This document shows, piece after piece, positions 18,016 to 27,205 of a stretch of 64,000 bases of DNA. The notes beneath the pieces were generated by a model that searched no databases, was not told the DNA's origin, and was given only the letters and a program-made list of their open reading frames with translations. Where the stretch lies: positions 62,001-126,000 of the forward strand of contig JALHRL010000001.1 of NCBI GenBank assembly GCA_022841465.1. Reading direction: 5' to 3'. Positions within the stretch are counted from its first letter, which is position 1; each line of letters begins with the position of its first letter. Position numbers and translations under genes: made by a program. The DNA comes from Bacteroidia bacterium (GTDB lineage: Bacteria; Bacteroidota; Bacteroidia; B-17B0; Aurantibacillaceae).

Positions 18016-18402
18016 TTGTTGAAAAACACCCTCCATAAACAAGAGCGACTTTGCAGTAAAAAGGAAATGGATGTTTTGTTTAAAAAAGGCGTTTCATCAG
18101 TTAAAAGCCCGGTTAAAATAATCATTTTTAAAACTACTAGCCCACAACAGGTTTACCCAAACCGCATGATGTTTGTAGTGCCCAAAAAAATATTTAAAAG
18201 AGCAAACAAACGCAATCTTTTAAAAAGAAGAATGAGGGAGGCTTTTAGATTAAATAAGCAATTGTTTTATGAAAGAATAAACGAAAGAGAGATTAAATGT
18301 ATAAGCGCGTTAATATATACAGGCAATCAACTAAGCGATTATTCTGAAATTGAAAAAGCAGTAGTTTATTTGTTAAGTAATGTTGTAAACAAAATTAAAT
18401 AA
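18016..18402 (+). CDS. rnpA: Ribonuclease P protein component
   Basis: A 128-residue RnpA with the family signature RNLLKRRMREAFR (about 69-81) and the N-terminal LHKQERLCSKKEMDVLFKKG. It is the protein subunit that helps RNase P RNA bind precursor tRNA for 5' processing. There is no ATG: it starts with one of two consecutive TTG codons (18016 or 18019). An element TATCTTTA lies shortly upstream and may act as a -7 box. The following gene is a CtpA-type protease, 48 bases later. rpmH is not visible nearby. Confidence 0.9.
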   Translation: MLKNTLHKQERLCSKKEMDVLFKKGVSSVKSPVKIIIFKTTSPQQVYPNRMMFVVPKKIFKRANKRNLLKRRMREAFRLNKQLFYERINEREIKCISALIYTGNQLSDYSEIEKAVVYLLSNVVNKIK

Positions 18403-18450
18403 AGCTCAAAAACAAAAATTATTGTTTAATTTTAAAGAAGAATTTTGAAA

Positions 18451-20145
18451 ATGAAATTAAAAAATATAAAGAGTAAACTTTTAATCTTTTTTGTAGTTGT
18501 TTTTTTAGGCTTTGCAGGCATTTCCTTTACACAAGATTATTTTGAAATTAGTAAGAACCTCGACATTTTTAATGCCGTTTACCGAGAATTAAATGTTGCT
18601 TACGTTGATGAAACAAAACCTGGGCAGTTAATGAAAACAGGTATTGATGCCATGTTAAATTCTTTAGACCCTTATACTGTTTATTATCCCGAGAATGATA
18701 TAGAAGATTATAAACTGTTAGTTACCGGAGAATACGGAGGTATTGGAGCCTCTGTTTATGATATTGACGGAAAAATTATTATTTCAGATCCGGCAGAAGG
18801 TTTTGCTGCATACAAAGCCGGATTAAGGGCAGGCGATCAAATTGTAGGAGTTAACAACACAAATGTAGAAGGAAAAAGAAGCGATCAAATTTCAGGATTA
18901 TTAAAAGGGCAGGCAGGTACACCAATAAAATTAAAAGTAAAAAAAGCCGGCCAATCAACTGTTACAGAATTAAATTTAATTAGAGAAGATATAAAGTCTA
19001 AAAGCGTTACCTACTTTGGAATGTTAGACGATAAAAAAACCGGAATTATTAAACTTTCTGTTTTTACTGATAATTGCGGACAAGAAGTAAAAAAAGCGTT
19101 TTTAACTTTAAAAGAACAAGGGTGTAATAAGTTAATATTGGATTTGCGCAGTAACCCCGGAGGCTTAATGCACGAGGCGGTAAATATTGTAAATCTTTTT
19201 GTTGATAAAGGGCAAGAAGTAGTTTATACAAAAGGACGAACTGCAGATTGGGATAAAATGTATTTAGCAGTTAACAATCCTGTGGATTTACAAATTCCAT
19301 TAGCCGTTTTGGTTGATCAAAATTCTGCTTCTGCTTCCGAAATTGTTTCAGGGGCAATTCAAGATTTTGATAGAGGTGTTATTATAGGGCAGCGTACATA
19401 CGGTAAAGGTTTAGTGCAGGTGACCAAAGATGTAGTTTACAACTCTAAAGTAAAAATTACGGTTGCAAAATATTATATTCCTAGCGGTAGGTGTGTTCAA
19501 GCGCTTGATTATACGCATAAAGACGATGAGGGACGTGTAGAAAAAGTTCCGGATAGTTTAGTAACCGCATTTAAAACAAAAGGAGGCAGAATTGTTTATG
19601 ATGGAGCAGGAGTAACGCCCGATATTAAAACTCCGGTTGTAAATGATATAAACATATTACTTTCGCTTAATAATAAATATCATATTTTTAATTTTGCTAC
19701 AGAATACGTTTTAAAACACAAAGAAATTGCCGCTGTTAAAGATTTTAAACTAGCGGAAGAAGAATATCAGGAGTTTATAAATTATTTAAAAGATAAAGAT
19801 TATACCTATAAAACCAAAAGTGAAGTTGAAATAATGGAACTTCAAAAAAATGCGGAGGCAGAAGACATGAGTTTTTTAAAACCCGAACTAAAAGCACTAA
19901 GCGATAAAATTAATGCCAATAAAAAAGATGATTTGATAAAACATAAAGCCGCAATAAAAACGTATTTAGAAGAAGAAATTATTAGCAGGTATTATTTTCA
20001 AACCGGAAGAATTGAATTTAACATACGAAGCGATAAGGAAATAAAAAAAGCCGTAGATGTTTTAAGTGATGAGGCAACATTAAAAAATATTCTTACCCAA
20101 ATAGATAAGCCTACTAAGCCGTTTAATTCTAAAAAACGCTTTTAA
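18451..20145 (+). CDS. ctpA: C-terminal processing peptidase, S41 family (CtpA/Prc)
   Basis: About 564 residues from the ATG at 18451, which has AAAGAAG upstream; TTG 18445 is a less likely start. One N-terminal membrane segment or uncleaved signal (about 10-26) is followed by a PDZ domain (GEYGGIGASVYDIDG to AGLRAGDQIVGVNN, about 94-136). The S41 catalytic core has Ser294 in NSASASE and Lys319 in TYGKG, 25 residues apart as in the Prc family. It is a periplasmic protease that trims or degrades proteins from the C-terminus. The C-terminal 170 residues are helical and charged. It is probably cotranscribed with rnpA and the next gene. Confidence 0.92.
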   Translation: MKLKNIKSKLLIFFVVVFLGFAGISFTQDYFEISKNLDIFNAVYRELNVAYVDETKPGQLMKTGIDAMLNSLDPYTVYYPENDIEDYKLLVTGEYGGIGASVYDIDGKIIISDPAEGFAAYKAGLRAGDQIVGVNNTNVEGKRSDQISGLLKGQAGTPIKLKVKKAGQSTVTELNLIREDIKSKSVTYFGMLDDKKTGIIKLSVFTDNCGQEVKKAFLTLKEQGCNKLILDLRSNPGGLMHEAVNIVNLFVDKGQEVVYTKGRTADWDKMYLAVNNPVDLQIPLAVLVDQNSASASEIVSGAIQDFDRGVIIGQRTYGKGLVQVTKDVVYNSKVKITVAKYYIPSGRCVQALDYTHKDDEGRVEKVPDSLVTAFKTKGGRIVYDGAGVTPDIKTPVVNDINILLSLNNKYHIFNFATEYVLKHKEIAAVKDFKLAEEEYQEFINYLKDKDYTYKTKSEVEIMELQKNAEAEDMSFLKPELKALSDKINANKKDDLIKHKAAIKTYLEEEIISRYYFQTGRIEFNIRSDKEIKKAVDVLSDEATLKNILTQIDKPTKPFNSKKRF

Positions 20146-20160
20146 TAAATAGTTTTTAGG

Positions 20161-22056
20161 TTGCGCCTTATTCTCCAAATAATAAAACCTCAACTTGTAT
20201 TTTTGGTTGGAGCCATTGCACTTTTTTATTACTATAATAAAGCTACACCTCCACTGCAAGTGCCCGATGAAAACAATCATTTTTATCGCGCGTTTCAAAT
20301 TTCTGAAGGACAATTTTTGCCATACAAACTAAATAAGCGATTAGGTGGAAATATTCCCCTGTCTATTCGTGAATTTGTTTACGCTTACGAAGATGTTTCT
20401 TTAAATAAAAAACACATAGTAAGCGAAGAGTTTATAAACCAAAAATTTAATTTAAAATATACAGATACTGCCCGAAAGTTTGTAGATTTTCCTAATACTT
20501 CTTTATACGCTCCCATTTCCTATGCACCTCAGGCTTTTGCAATGTATTTAATGAGAAAAAATGATTACTCTATCTCACATCAATATTACGCGGGAAGATT
20601 GTTTTCTGTAATTATTTGGATAATTGGAATATTTGTGGCAATTAGTTTGTTGCCATTCGGAAAATGGATATTTACTGCTCTGGCATTGCTGCCAATGAAC
20701 ATTTATATTGCTAATTCGTTTAGTGCCGATGTAGTTACAAATATTCTTGCACTGCTTTTTGTAAGTATTACACTTCATATTGCATTTACTAAAAAGCGGT
20801 TCACCTACAATCATTTTATTGTGCTAGCTGTTTTACTTACTTTTTTAGCATTGGCAAAAGTTGTTTACATAGCAATTGTACTACTTGTTTTAATAATTCC
20901 GAAAGACCATTTTAAAAGTAAAACACATTATGTAAGCGGCATTGGACTTTTATTTCTAGTAGCATTTATTGCGGCGTATTATTGGTCGGGGGTAATTATG
21001 AATTATTACACGCCTTTTACCGAGTATAATCCTAAATTTAGAAAAGGCATTTGTTTATCTAGTTGCGCAAATTATTTTGTACAAAAGCAAATTATTTTAA
21101 ACGATAAATTTTATTTTGTAAACCTTGTTTTCCGAAGTTTATTCGATCACCCATTTACGTATTTAAACAGCTACATTGGTATTTTTGGAAACTCCGATGT
21201 TTTTTTACCTAAAAAAACATCGGCTTGGGCATATTATGCTTTACTATTAATTGCATTGTTTGACTTTACAGATAAAAAAATAAAACTTACAACGAAATTA
21301 CTTTTTATTTTGGCAGCACTCTCTTCGTTTTTGTTGCTACTGTTATCTCAACACCTCACTTGGGATTGTGTTGGTGAAGGGGTTGTAGATAATATTCAGG
21401 GGCGTTATTTAATACCGTTATTTCCCGTTTTGTTTTTAATTTTAATTAATAATAAAATAAAGTATCCGCTAGCTGCCCCGGTGTTGGTAATTACCTTTCT
21501 TGTTTTAATACACACGTTAGCATATAATACAATTTATACCAGATATTTTGTTGATACGAGTTACGAAAAAACTTCATTTTATTGTGGAGCAGAAACCGCG
21601 GATTCAAGCGGGTATATGCTTACTTCGCATCCGCAAATAAAGCTGAATACTTTTGGAAACAGAACAAATAAGCAAAAATATTCCGGTTTATATTCGGTAA
21701 TGTTATCGCCAAAATCTCCCTATTCTTTCAGTTATAAATTTAAAAATGTAGGTAAAGGCGATTTGTTTGAAATCTCGGCCATGCAAAAAGGAAAAGGAGC
21801 TTTACTTGTTGTATCGGGTAAAGGAGCGAAATGCGAAGACTTTTTTTATTCGTATGGACGTGTTACAGATTACAATAAAAATGGATGGGGAAAAATGAAA
21901 ATGGTGTTTACATTTTTAAGTAGTTGTGACAGCTCTAATGTTACATTTTTTACCTGGAATCCTGATAGTTCAGAAGTATATTTAGATAATGTAAATTTTA
22001 AATGGAGAAAGTTTAAAGAAAATTATGTTGATACAGGATTTTTACGCCTTAAATAA
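20161..22056 (+). CDS. DUF2142 membrane protein with C-terminal beta-sandwich-like extension
   Basis: A 631-residue polytopic membrane protein. The motif VPDENNHFYRAFQISEG after the first helix is typical of DUF2142, a family related to GT-C glycosyltransferases and often found near polysaccharide genes. About ten membrane helices run to about residue 455. A C-terminal region of about 170 residues follows, rich in Ser, Tyr, Lys and Phe (YSGLYSVMLSPKS, FTWNPDSSEVYLDNVNFKW), and looks like a jelly-roll carbohydrate-binding domain. The start is TTG; a stop lies just upstream in frame. It begins 15 bases after ctpA. Function is inferred, probably envelope glycan transfer. Confidence 0.72.
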   Translation: MRLILQIIKPQLVFLVGAIALFYYYNKATPPLQVPDENNHFYRAFQISEGQFLPYKLNKRLGGNIPLSIREFVYAYEDVSLNKKHIVSEEFINQKFNLKYTDTARKFVDFPNTSLYAPISYAPQAFAMYLMRKNDYSISHQYYAGRLFSVIIWIIGIFVAISLLPFGKWIFTALALLPMNIYIANSFSADVVTNILALLFVSITLHIAFTKKRFTYNHFIVLAVLLTFLALAKVVYIAIVLLVLIIPKDHFKSKTHYVSGIGLLFLVAFIAAYYWSGVIMNYYTPFTEYNPKFRKGICLSSCANYFVQKQIILNDKFYFVNLVFRSLFDHPFTYLNSYIGIFGNSDVFLPKKTSAWAYYALLLIALFDFTDKKIKLTTKLLFILAALSSFLLLLLSQHLTWDCVGEGVVDNIQGRYLIPLFPVLFLILINNKIKYPLAAPVLVITFLVLIHTLAYNTIYTRYFVDTSYEKTSFYCGAETADSSGYMLTSHPQIKLNTFGNRTNKQKYSGLYSVMLSPKSPYSFSYKFKNVGKGDLFEISAMQKGKGALLVVSGKGAKCEDFFYSYGRVTDYNKNGWGKMKMVFTFLSSCDSSNVTFFTWNPDSSEVYLDNVNFKWRKFKENYVDTGFLRLK

Positions 22057-22378
22057 ATTCCTGGCTTTTAAAATAATCAAGAATAGCATCAATCATTAAT
22101 TTGTTTTGCTGCTTTTCATCTAAATGAGGCAGTTGATCTTTTATTTTCCAGTGCGGCCAGCCATCGGCATCTTTCCCCTCAAATTCATAAAAACCAAAAG
22201 GCTCTAATAAAGTGCAAATGGCCACATGCATAATTTCCAACTTTTCATCTTTTTTATATTTTTGAAAGGGCTTACCTAATTCTTGTAATCCAATCAAAAA
22301 AATTACTGCGTCAATATCCGGCTCTACTTCAAAACGGGCTTTAAGCTTTTCAAGCAATATTTGCCATTCACTTTTCAT
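22049..22378 (-). CDS. Conserved small cytoplasmic protein, function unknown
   Basis: A 109-residue acidic, Trp- and Lys-rich protein without signal or membrane segment. It starts with an ATG that overlaps the engB stop (ATGA) and so is translationally coupled to it. Its stop overlaps the convergent DUF2142 gene by eight bases. The phrase FGFYEFEGKDADGWPHWK suggests a folded domain, but no family is recognised. Confidence 0.75.
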   Translation of the reverse strand: MKSEWQILLEKLKARFEVEPDIDAVIFLIGLQELGKPFQKYKKDEKLEIMHVAICTLLEPFGFYEFEGKDADGWPHWKIKDQLPHLDEKQQNKLMIDAILDYFKSQEFI

Positions 22379-22965
22379 TTTAAAAAACCTTGTATAAATG
22401 AAAGAATTTCTTCTTTTCCAATGTGTTTTTCTGCTGAACTAATAAAGCAGTTGGGTAATTCATCAAAAATTAAAAAAAGTTTTTCTTCTATTTTTTTTAT
22501 GTTTTTTTGAAGTTCAGTTTTAGAGTTTTTATCTGTTTTTGTGAAAATAATACTAAACGGAATTTCTTCTTCTCCGCACCATTGTAAAAACTCCGCATCA
22601 ATTTGCTGCAAAGGTAGGCGGCTATCAATTAATATAAATAAACAAACCAAACTATCACGTTTACTGCAATAATCAATAATCAGCGATTCAAATTCGGCTT
22701 TTTGGGTTTTAGAAGTTTTAGCATATCCATAACCGGGTAAATCTACCACAAACCACTGGTCGTTAATTTTAAAATGATTAATAAGTTTTGTTTTCCCCGG
22801 AGATGCTGAGGTTTTTGCAAGTTTGTTATTGTTGCACAACATGTTTATTAAGGAAGATTTCCCAACATTACTTCTTCCAATAAATGCAAACTCAGGTAAT
22901 CCCGGTTTAGCGCATTCACTAAGCTTTGAGGAGCTTTTAAAAAACTCAGCTTTTCTTACAATCAT
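22375..22965 (-). CDS. engB: Ribosome biogenesis GTPase EngB (YsxC/YihA)
   Basis: A 196-residue TrmE-Era-EngA family GTPase. G1 is GRSNVGKSS (about 30-38), G3 DLPGYGYAK, G4 TKTDK and G5 SSAE. The family is involved in assembly of the large ribosomal subunit. It has overlapping ATGA junctions with the genes on both sides, so the three minus-strand genes from 22049 to 23903 are tightly coupled. Confidence 0.95.
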   Translation of the reverse strand: MIVRKAEFFKSSSKLSECAKPGLPEFAFIGRSNVGKSSLINMLCNNNKLAKTSASPGKTKLINHFKINDQWFVVDLPGYGYAKTSKTQKAEFESLIIDYCSKRDSLVCLFILIDSRLPLQQIDAEFLQWCGEEEIPFSIIFTKTDKNSKTELQKNIKKIEEKLFLIFDELPNCFISSAEKHIGKEEILSFIQGFLK

Positions 22966-23903
22966 AACAACCCTTTTTCTTGCAAATAAGAATTTACGTG
23001 TCTTTCTTTTTTGCTTTCGTAAATATCGCTTATGGTTACTAAAATTCCGGTTTCTTCAACGCCTCCAAAACCGGGATTAATTGCAGTTCCAAAAGACTTC
23101 ATAGTGCTGCTTAAATTCATATAGGCGTTTACCAACGGCGGAATATTTTCACCTAAACTTCGCACGGTTTGGTTTAAATGCGCATGCCCTTCTTTAAAAG
23201 GTTTATCTTTTAATTGATTTACAAAGGCGCTAACATCTGTTTTGTTATTTAAACCGTGTATTGGATAAACCAATTTATCAGGGTCAGGAAAATAAAAATT
23301 TAAAAATGCTAAAATACAATCGCGTGCTTCCACATTAAAATCGGTATACATGGTAACTTTTCCGTAAAAGTATTTTTGAGAAGGATTATCAATAACCAAA
23401 GCCCCTAAACCATCCCATAAATTATCTAAGCTAAATAAACCTTTTCTGAATTGTTCGCTGGGTTGGTATTGCGGCTGTATAAAACTTCGCCCTAACTCAA
23501 TGGTATAAGGCACGTATTCTTTGTAAAACTGTGGGCTAAAATGAAAGAGTTCTGTTGTTGCTAAATTTACTTTTCCGTTAATAAACTCGGCATTTTTACA
23601 TAAAATGTAACGATATGCACCAACAATTTCTTTATCCGCCGGATTCCAAACTAAAAGTTGTTCATAGGGATGTGTGCCTATATCAAACTCATCAATGTCA
23701 ATTTCCTTACCGGTGCCACCGCCTGCGTGCCTAAAGGTAACTTCGCGTAAGCGACCAATTTCTCGCATTACATTGGGCGAGTTAAGGTTGTTTATGATAT
23801 AAATTTCGTTATTACCATTGTTGGTTTTACGCACGTAACGCTCCTTGTTTAATTCATCTAGCAAGGCTTCTCTGCTAACTTTATCAATTATATCAACCAT
23901 CAT
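22962..23903 (-). CDS. OlsB/GlsB-like N-acyltransferase (GNAT fold)
   Basis: A 313-residue soluble protein of the putative-hemolysin/OlsB group (Acetyltransf_5). Typical motifs are RLREVTFRHAGGG near residue 50, IDIDEFDIGTHPYEQLLVW and ELGRSFIQPQYQ. Homologues acylate ornithine or glycine to make aminolipids (OlsB; GlsB in Bacteroides), but the substrate here is not provable from sequence. A GlsA-type O-acyltransferase partner is not in the window. Two consecutive ATGs start the gene (23903 or 23900). It heads a three-gene operon with engB. A TAAAGATA element (reverse TATCTTTA) lies just upstream. Confidence 0.7.
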   Translation of the reverse strand: MMVDIIDKVSREALLDELNKERYVRKTNNGNNEIYIINNLNSPNVMREIGRLREVTFRHAGGGTGKEIDIDEFDIGTHPYEQLLVWNPADKEIVGAYRYILCKNAEFINGKVNLATTELFHFSPQFYKEYVPYTIELGRSFIQPQYQPSEQFRKGLFSLDNLWDGLGALVIDNPSQKYFYGKVTMYTDFNVEARDCILAFLNFYFPDPDKLVYPIHGLNNKTDVSAFVNQLKDKPFKEGHAHLNQTVRSLGENIPPLVNAYMNLSSTMKSFGTAINPGFGGVEETGILVTISDIYESKKERHVNSYLQEKGLL

Positions 23904-24002
23904 AGTAATTGGTAAAGATAAATGATTAACATGGAAAAAGAAGCGAATTTAATAACTAAAATTGATTATAAACCGTGAAATTTCTGTTGAAAAACCCCTT
24001 TT

Positions 24003-24029
24003 TTTGGCAAGTTTTTAATGCTAATTTTG
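24003..24029 (+). promoter_or_regulatory. Possible purQ promoter (TTTG and TAATTTTG)
   Basis: TTTG (24003-24006) and TAATTTTG (24022-24029) match -33 and -7 forms, but the spacer is 15 bases, shorter than usual. The -7 box is 17 bases before the preferred purQ ATG at 24047. Confidence 0.35.
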
Positions 24030-24046
24030 AGCATAATTTATTTGAA

Positions 24047-24745
24047 ATGAAATTTGGTGTTGTAGTATTTCCGGGCTCTAATTGTGATGAAGACATGGCC
24101 TATGTTTTAAGAGATATTTTAAAACAAGAAACAGTTAAACTTTGGCATAAAAATACAGACTTGGAAGGTTGTACGCATATTGTGCTTCCAGGCGGTTTTT
24201 CTTACGGAGATTATTTAAGAAGTGGGGCAATTGCCAGATTTTCTCCAATTATGCAAAGCGTTATAAAACACGCCGAAAAAGGAGGCTTTGTTTTTGGAGT
24301 TTGCAACGGTTTTCAAATTTTATGCGAAAGCGGTTTATTGCCCGGCGCATTGTTGCACAACAACAGCCGTAAATTTATTTGCAAGAATGTTTTTATAAAA
24401 GCGGAAAACAATAATACCATTTTAACCAACGCTGTTCCTCAAAGCAAAGCATTAAAAATTCCTATTGCGCATGGTGAGGGGAAGTTTTATACTGATGAAA
24501 ACACTTTAAAACATCTAAAGGAAAACGGTCAAATTTTATTCAGATACTGTGATGAAAATGGAAATGTTACCGAAGCAGCTAACCCAAATGGCGCCATGGA
24601 AAACATTGCCGGAATATGCAACGCTACTAAAAACGTGTTTGGAATGATGCCACACCCGGAGCGCGCAGCAGATAAAGAACTTTTTAACGAAGATGGAAAA
24701 GCCCTTTTTGAGAGCATTTTAAAAAGTGAACTGGTTGCAAAATAA
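24047..24745 (+). CDS. purQ: Phosphoribosylformylglycinamidine synthase subunit PurQ
   Basis: A 232-residue glutaminase subunit from the ATG at 24047, chosen because the family begins MKFGVVVFPGSNCD; an upstream start would add 24 unrelated residues. Class I glutamine amidotransferase features are present: nucleophile Cys86 in GVCNGFQ, and His203 and Glu205 in MPHPERA. It releases ammonia from glutamine for the fourth step of purine synthesis, together with PurL and PurS. No other purine gene lies nearby. It is followed 76 bases later by a TolC-family gene. Confidence 0.95.
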   Translation: MKFGVVVFPGSNCDEDMAYVLRDILKQETVKLWHKNTDLEGCTHIVLPGGFSYGDYLRSGAIARFSPIMQSVIKHAEKGGFVFGVCNGFQILCESGLLPGALLHNNSRKFICKNVFIKAENNNTILTNAVPQSKALKIPIAHGEGKFYTDENTLKHLKENGQILFRYCDENGNVTEAANPNGAMENIAGICNATKNVFGMMPHPERAADKELFNEDGKALFESILKSELVAK

Positions 24746-24821
24746 GTCCTTTTAAGTTAACCTTCCTCCATTCATGTAGTTTTTAAGCCGGGGGCTCTAA
24801 AAATCCTTACTTTTACTTCCG

Positions 24822-26228
24822 ATGTTTAAAAGGTTGGCAATATTACTTTCAATTTCATTTTCTATGAATGCCCAAAATAATTGGGATTTAAAATCGTGTA
24901 TAGATTATGCGGTAAAGCACAACATTCAATTAAAGCAAAGCGAAATTAGCAAAAGCATAAATAAAAATAATTTAGACCAAACGAAGGCAAACATTTTACC
25001 TACTTTAAACTTAGGAGCATCGCATACCTATAACTTTGGTAAAACAATTGATAGATTTACAAACACCTTTGCAAACACACAGGTATTATCGCAAAACTTT
25101 TTTGTAAGCAGTAATTTGGTTTTATTTAATGGTTTTAGTCAGTATAACAATATTAAAGCAAACGAATATAATTACTTAAGCAGTTCTGAAAATATAAAAA
25201 AGCAACAAAACGATTTAGCCTTAAATGTTGCCAATGCGTATTTAAATGTAATATTTACCGACGAGCTTTTTATAATTTCAAAAAACCAGTTTGATATTAC
25301 CAAAGAACAATTAGAACGCACTAAAAAAATGGTAGATGCCGGCGCATTGGCCAAAACAACCCAGCTTGATATAGAGGCACAGTTAGCGAACGAAGAAGTT
25401 AATGTAATTAATGCAGAAAACAATAATAAGTTAGCATTGCTTACCTTAATGCAGTTAATGAATATTGATAGCGTAAATGCTTTTAATATTGTGAAACCAA
25501 ACATTGAAGTAAGCGGTGAGAATTTATTAAACAAGAGCGTTGACGAAATTTATGAAACAGCCGTTAGAACAATGCCGGATGTTAAAGTTTCTGAATACAG
25601 CTTAATGAGTTCTGAAAAAAATTTAGCAGCTGTGCGTGGCCGCAGAGCGCCAACTTTAAGTTTAAACGGATCGTTAGGAACAGGTACTTCTGAATTAGCA
25701 AAAAAAGTAAATGGTTATACCATTACCGGATACGATACAACTGCTGTAACTACCGGAGGTGATTTTGTATTAAGTCCGCGCGGGGAAGTAAACACATCGC
25801 CCATACCTTTTGCCGACCAGTTTAAAGATAATGTGAATAAAAGTTTTGGTTTAACTTTAACGGTTCCGCTATTTAACGGATTACAAACACATACCGGAGT
25901 AAAAAACGCCAAGTTAAATTTATTAAACGCAAAATTAAATGAAGATTTAGTAAAACAAAATTTGTACAAAAACATTGCACAAGCATACACCAGCGCCAAA
26001 GGAGCCTTGGCGAAGTATTTAGCAAATAAAAAAAGCGTTGAAGCTTCAGAAGAATCTTTTAAATATGCCGATCAAAAATTTAACGTTGGTGCAATAAGCG
26101 CCTTTGATTACAATACTGCAAAAAACCGCTTATTAAATGCGCAAAGTAATTTGCTGCAAAGTAAATACGAATATATTTTACGATTAAAGGTGCTTGATTT
26201 TTATCAAGGAAAAGAATTAGGGTTTTAA
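24822..26228 (+). CDS. TolC-family outer membrane efflux protein
   Basis: A 468-residue outer-membrane factor of the TolC family. A signal peptide (MFKRLAILLSISFSMNA, then Gln) is followed by two long coiled-coil repeats. The repeats carry the characteristic LKSCIDYAVKHNIQLKQ start and the later segments NVANAYLNVIFT and QKFNVGAISAFDYNTAKNRLLNAQSNL. It is expected to form trimeric channels that connect to an inner-membrane pump and adaptor, but neither is encoded nearby, so the partner is unknown. A TACTTTTA element just before the ATG may be a promoter box. Confidence 0.9.
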   Translation: MFKRLAILLSISFSMNAQNNWDLKSCIDYAVKHNIQLKQSEISKSINKNNLDQTKANILPTLNLGASHTYNFGKTIDRFTNTFANTQVLSQNFFVSSNLVLFNGFSQYNNIKANEYNYLSSSENIKKQQNDLALNVANAYLNVIFTDELFIISKNQFDITKEQLERTKKMVDAGALAKTTQLDIEAQLANEEVNVINAENNNKLALLTLMQLMNIDSVNAFNIVKPNIEVSGENLLNKSVDEIYETAVRTMPDVKVSEYSLMSSEKNLAAVRGRRAPTLSLNGSLGTGTSELAKKVNGYTITGYDTTAVTTGGDFVLSPRGEVNTSPIPFADQFKDNVNKSFGLTLTVPLFNGLQTHTGVKNAKLNLLNAKLNEDLVKQNLYKNIAQAYTSAKGALAKYLANKKSVEASEESFKYADQKFNVGAISAFDYNTAKNRLLNAQSNLLQSKYEYILRLKVLDFYQGKELGF

Positions 26229-26251
26229 TTATTTCTTTTTCAGAGATTTTT

Positions 26252-27145
26252 TTACAGGTTATACCTTACTCCAAATGAACTTATAATAGTGAATCTTGTT
26301 TGTGATGTATTTATGTTATCGTTGGTGTAAAGTAATCCTGGAGCAACTCCTAACGACAAATTCAGGTGTTTTAAAAACGGAACCTTTTTAGCCATACGTA
26401 AGTTAGCAGTTAACGGAAGTGCAGCATAACAAACAAAACCAGTTTTTTTTATTTTTTTAGACTGACGATAAATTTCTCCTTGAAAAATTGAACTGGGAAA
26501 CATAGCAGAGTTGGGAAACGAAGTGTTCTCAGGGGCAAGATATTCATACACATTTAAGTAATTGGATGAATGATAGCTGTAATTGTAAATTATTCCGGGT
26601 GAAATTTCAGCACCGGCAGTAAACCAAAACCATTTATTTTGATTAGTGCTAATAGCGGCTCCTATTAAAACATTTATACGGTTAGCAGAAATGCCAAAAT
26701 AGTATTCGTCATACTTCGATTGTATTTTATATAGTTTTTCATTTGAGCTATTTGTATAAACACTAATGGTATCTAAATCATTTTTGTAATATCTTAAACT
26801 ACCAATATCCATACCGCCAAAACCAATTCCGGCATAAACGTTTAAATGCTTTAATTTAGTTGTATTGTAATCCCAGTATGCTCTTAAAGCGAACGAGCCA
26901 TTATATGAGCTGCTTCTTCCGTGCTTAAAGAAAGAACTACTATCGTATCCGGCAAAACTTTGATTTAAAAGATTATCAGTATTATTTGCCTTAAAAACAT
27001 CGGCTTTGGTTAAAAAATTTGTGGCAAAAGTAGTAAGTCCGTAAAGTTCTATTTGCGCACCACTAAATTTTATTTTTTTTAATGAGTCGTTTTGTGAAAT
27101 AACAGAATTGCAACAAAACAAAGGTAACAAAGCAAAATATTTCAT
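26252..27145 (-). CDS. Predicted outer-membrane beta-barrel protein, unknown
   Basis: A 297-residue protein with a signal peptide (MKYFALLPLFCCNSVIS, then Gln). The mature part alternates hydrophobic and polar residues in barrel-like strands and ends in a strand with a terminal aromatic (IISSFGVRYNL), as in outer-membrane barrels. No specific family is recognised. It follows polA on the minus strand after a 60-base gap and is convergent with the TolC gene. It may be a small porin or an assembly protein. Confidence 0.65.
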   Translation of the reverse strand: MKYFALLPLFCCNSVISQNDSLKKIKFSGAQIELYGLTTFATNFLTKADVFKANNTDNLLNQSFAGYDSSSFFKHGRSSSYNGSFALRAYWDYNTTKLKHLNVYAGIGFGGMDIGSLRYYKNDLDTISVYTNSSNEKLYKIQSKYDEYYFGISANRINVLIGAAISTNQNKWFWFTAGAEISPGIIYNYSYHSSNYLNVYEYLAPENTSFPNSAMFPSSIFQGEIYRQSKKIKKTGFVCYAALPLTANLRMAKKVPFLKHLNLSLGVAPGLLYTNDNINTSQTRFTIISSFGVRYNL

Positions 27146-27205
27146 AGCTCTACTTTTTGTACTAACGGCGTACTACTTAAAATATTGTAAAAGCTTTAAT
27201 AAAAT

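Noticed and set aside
18016-18019. tRNA or signal RNA gene near rnpA
   Set aside because: I looked for tRNA T-loop sequences and other structured RNA around rnpA and elsewhere and found none; no tRNA is seen in the window.
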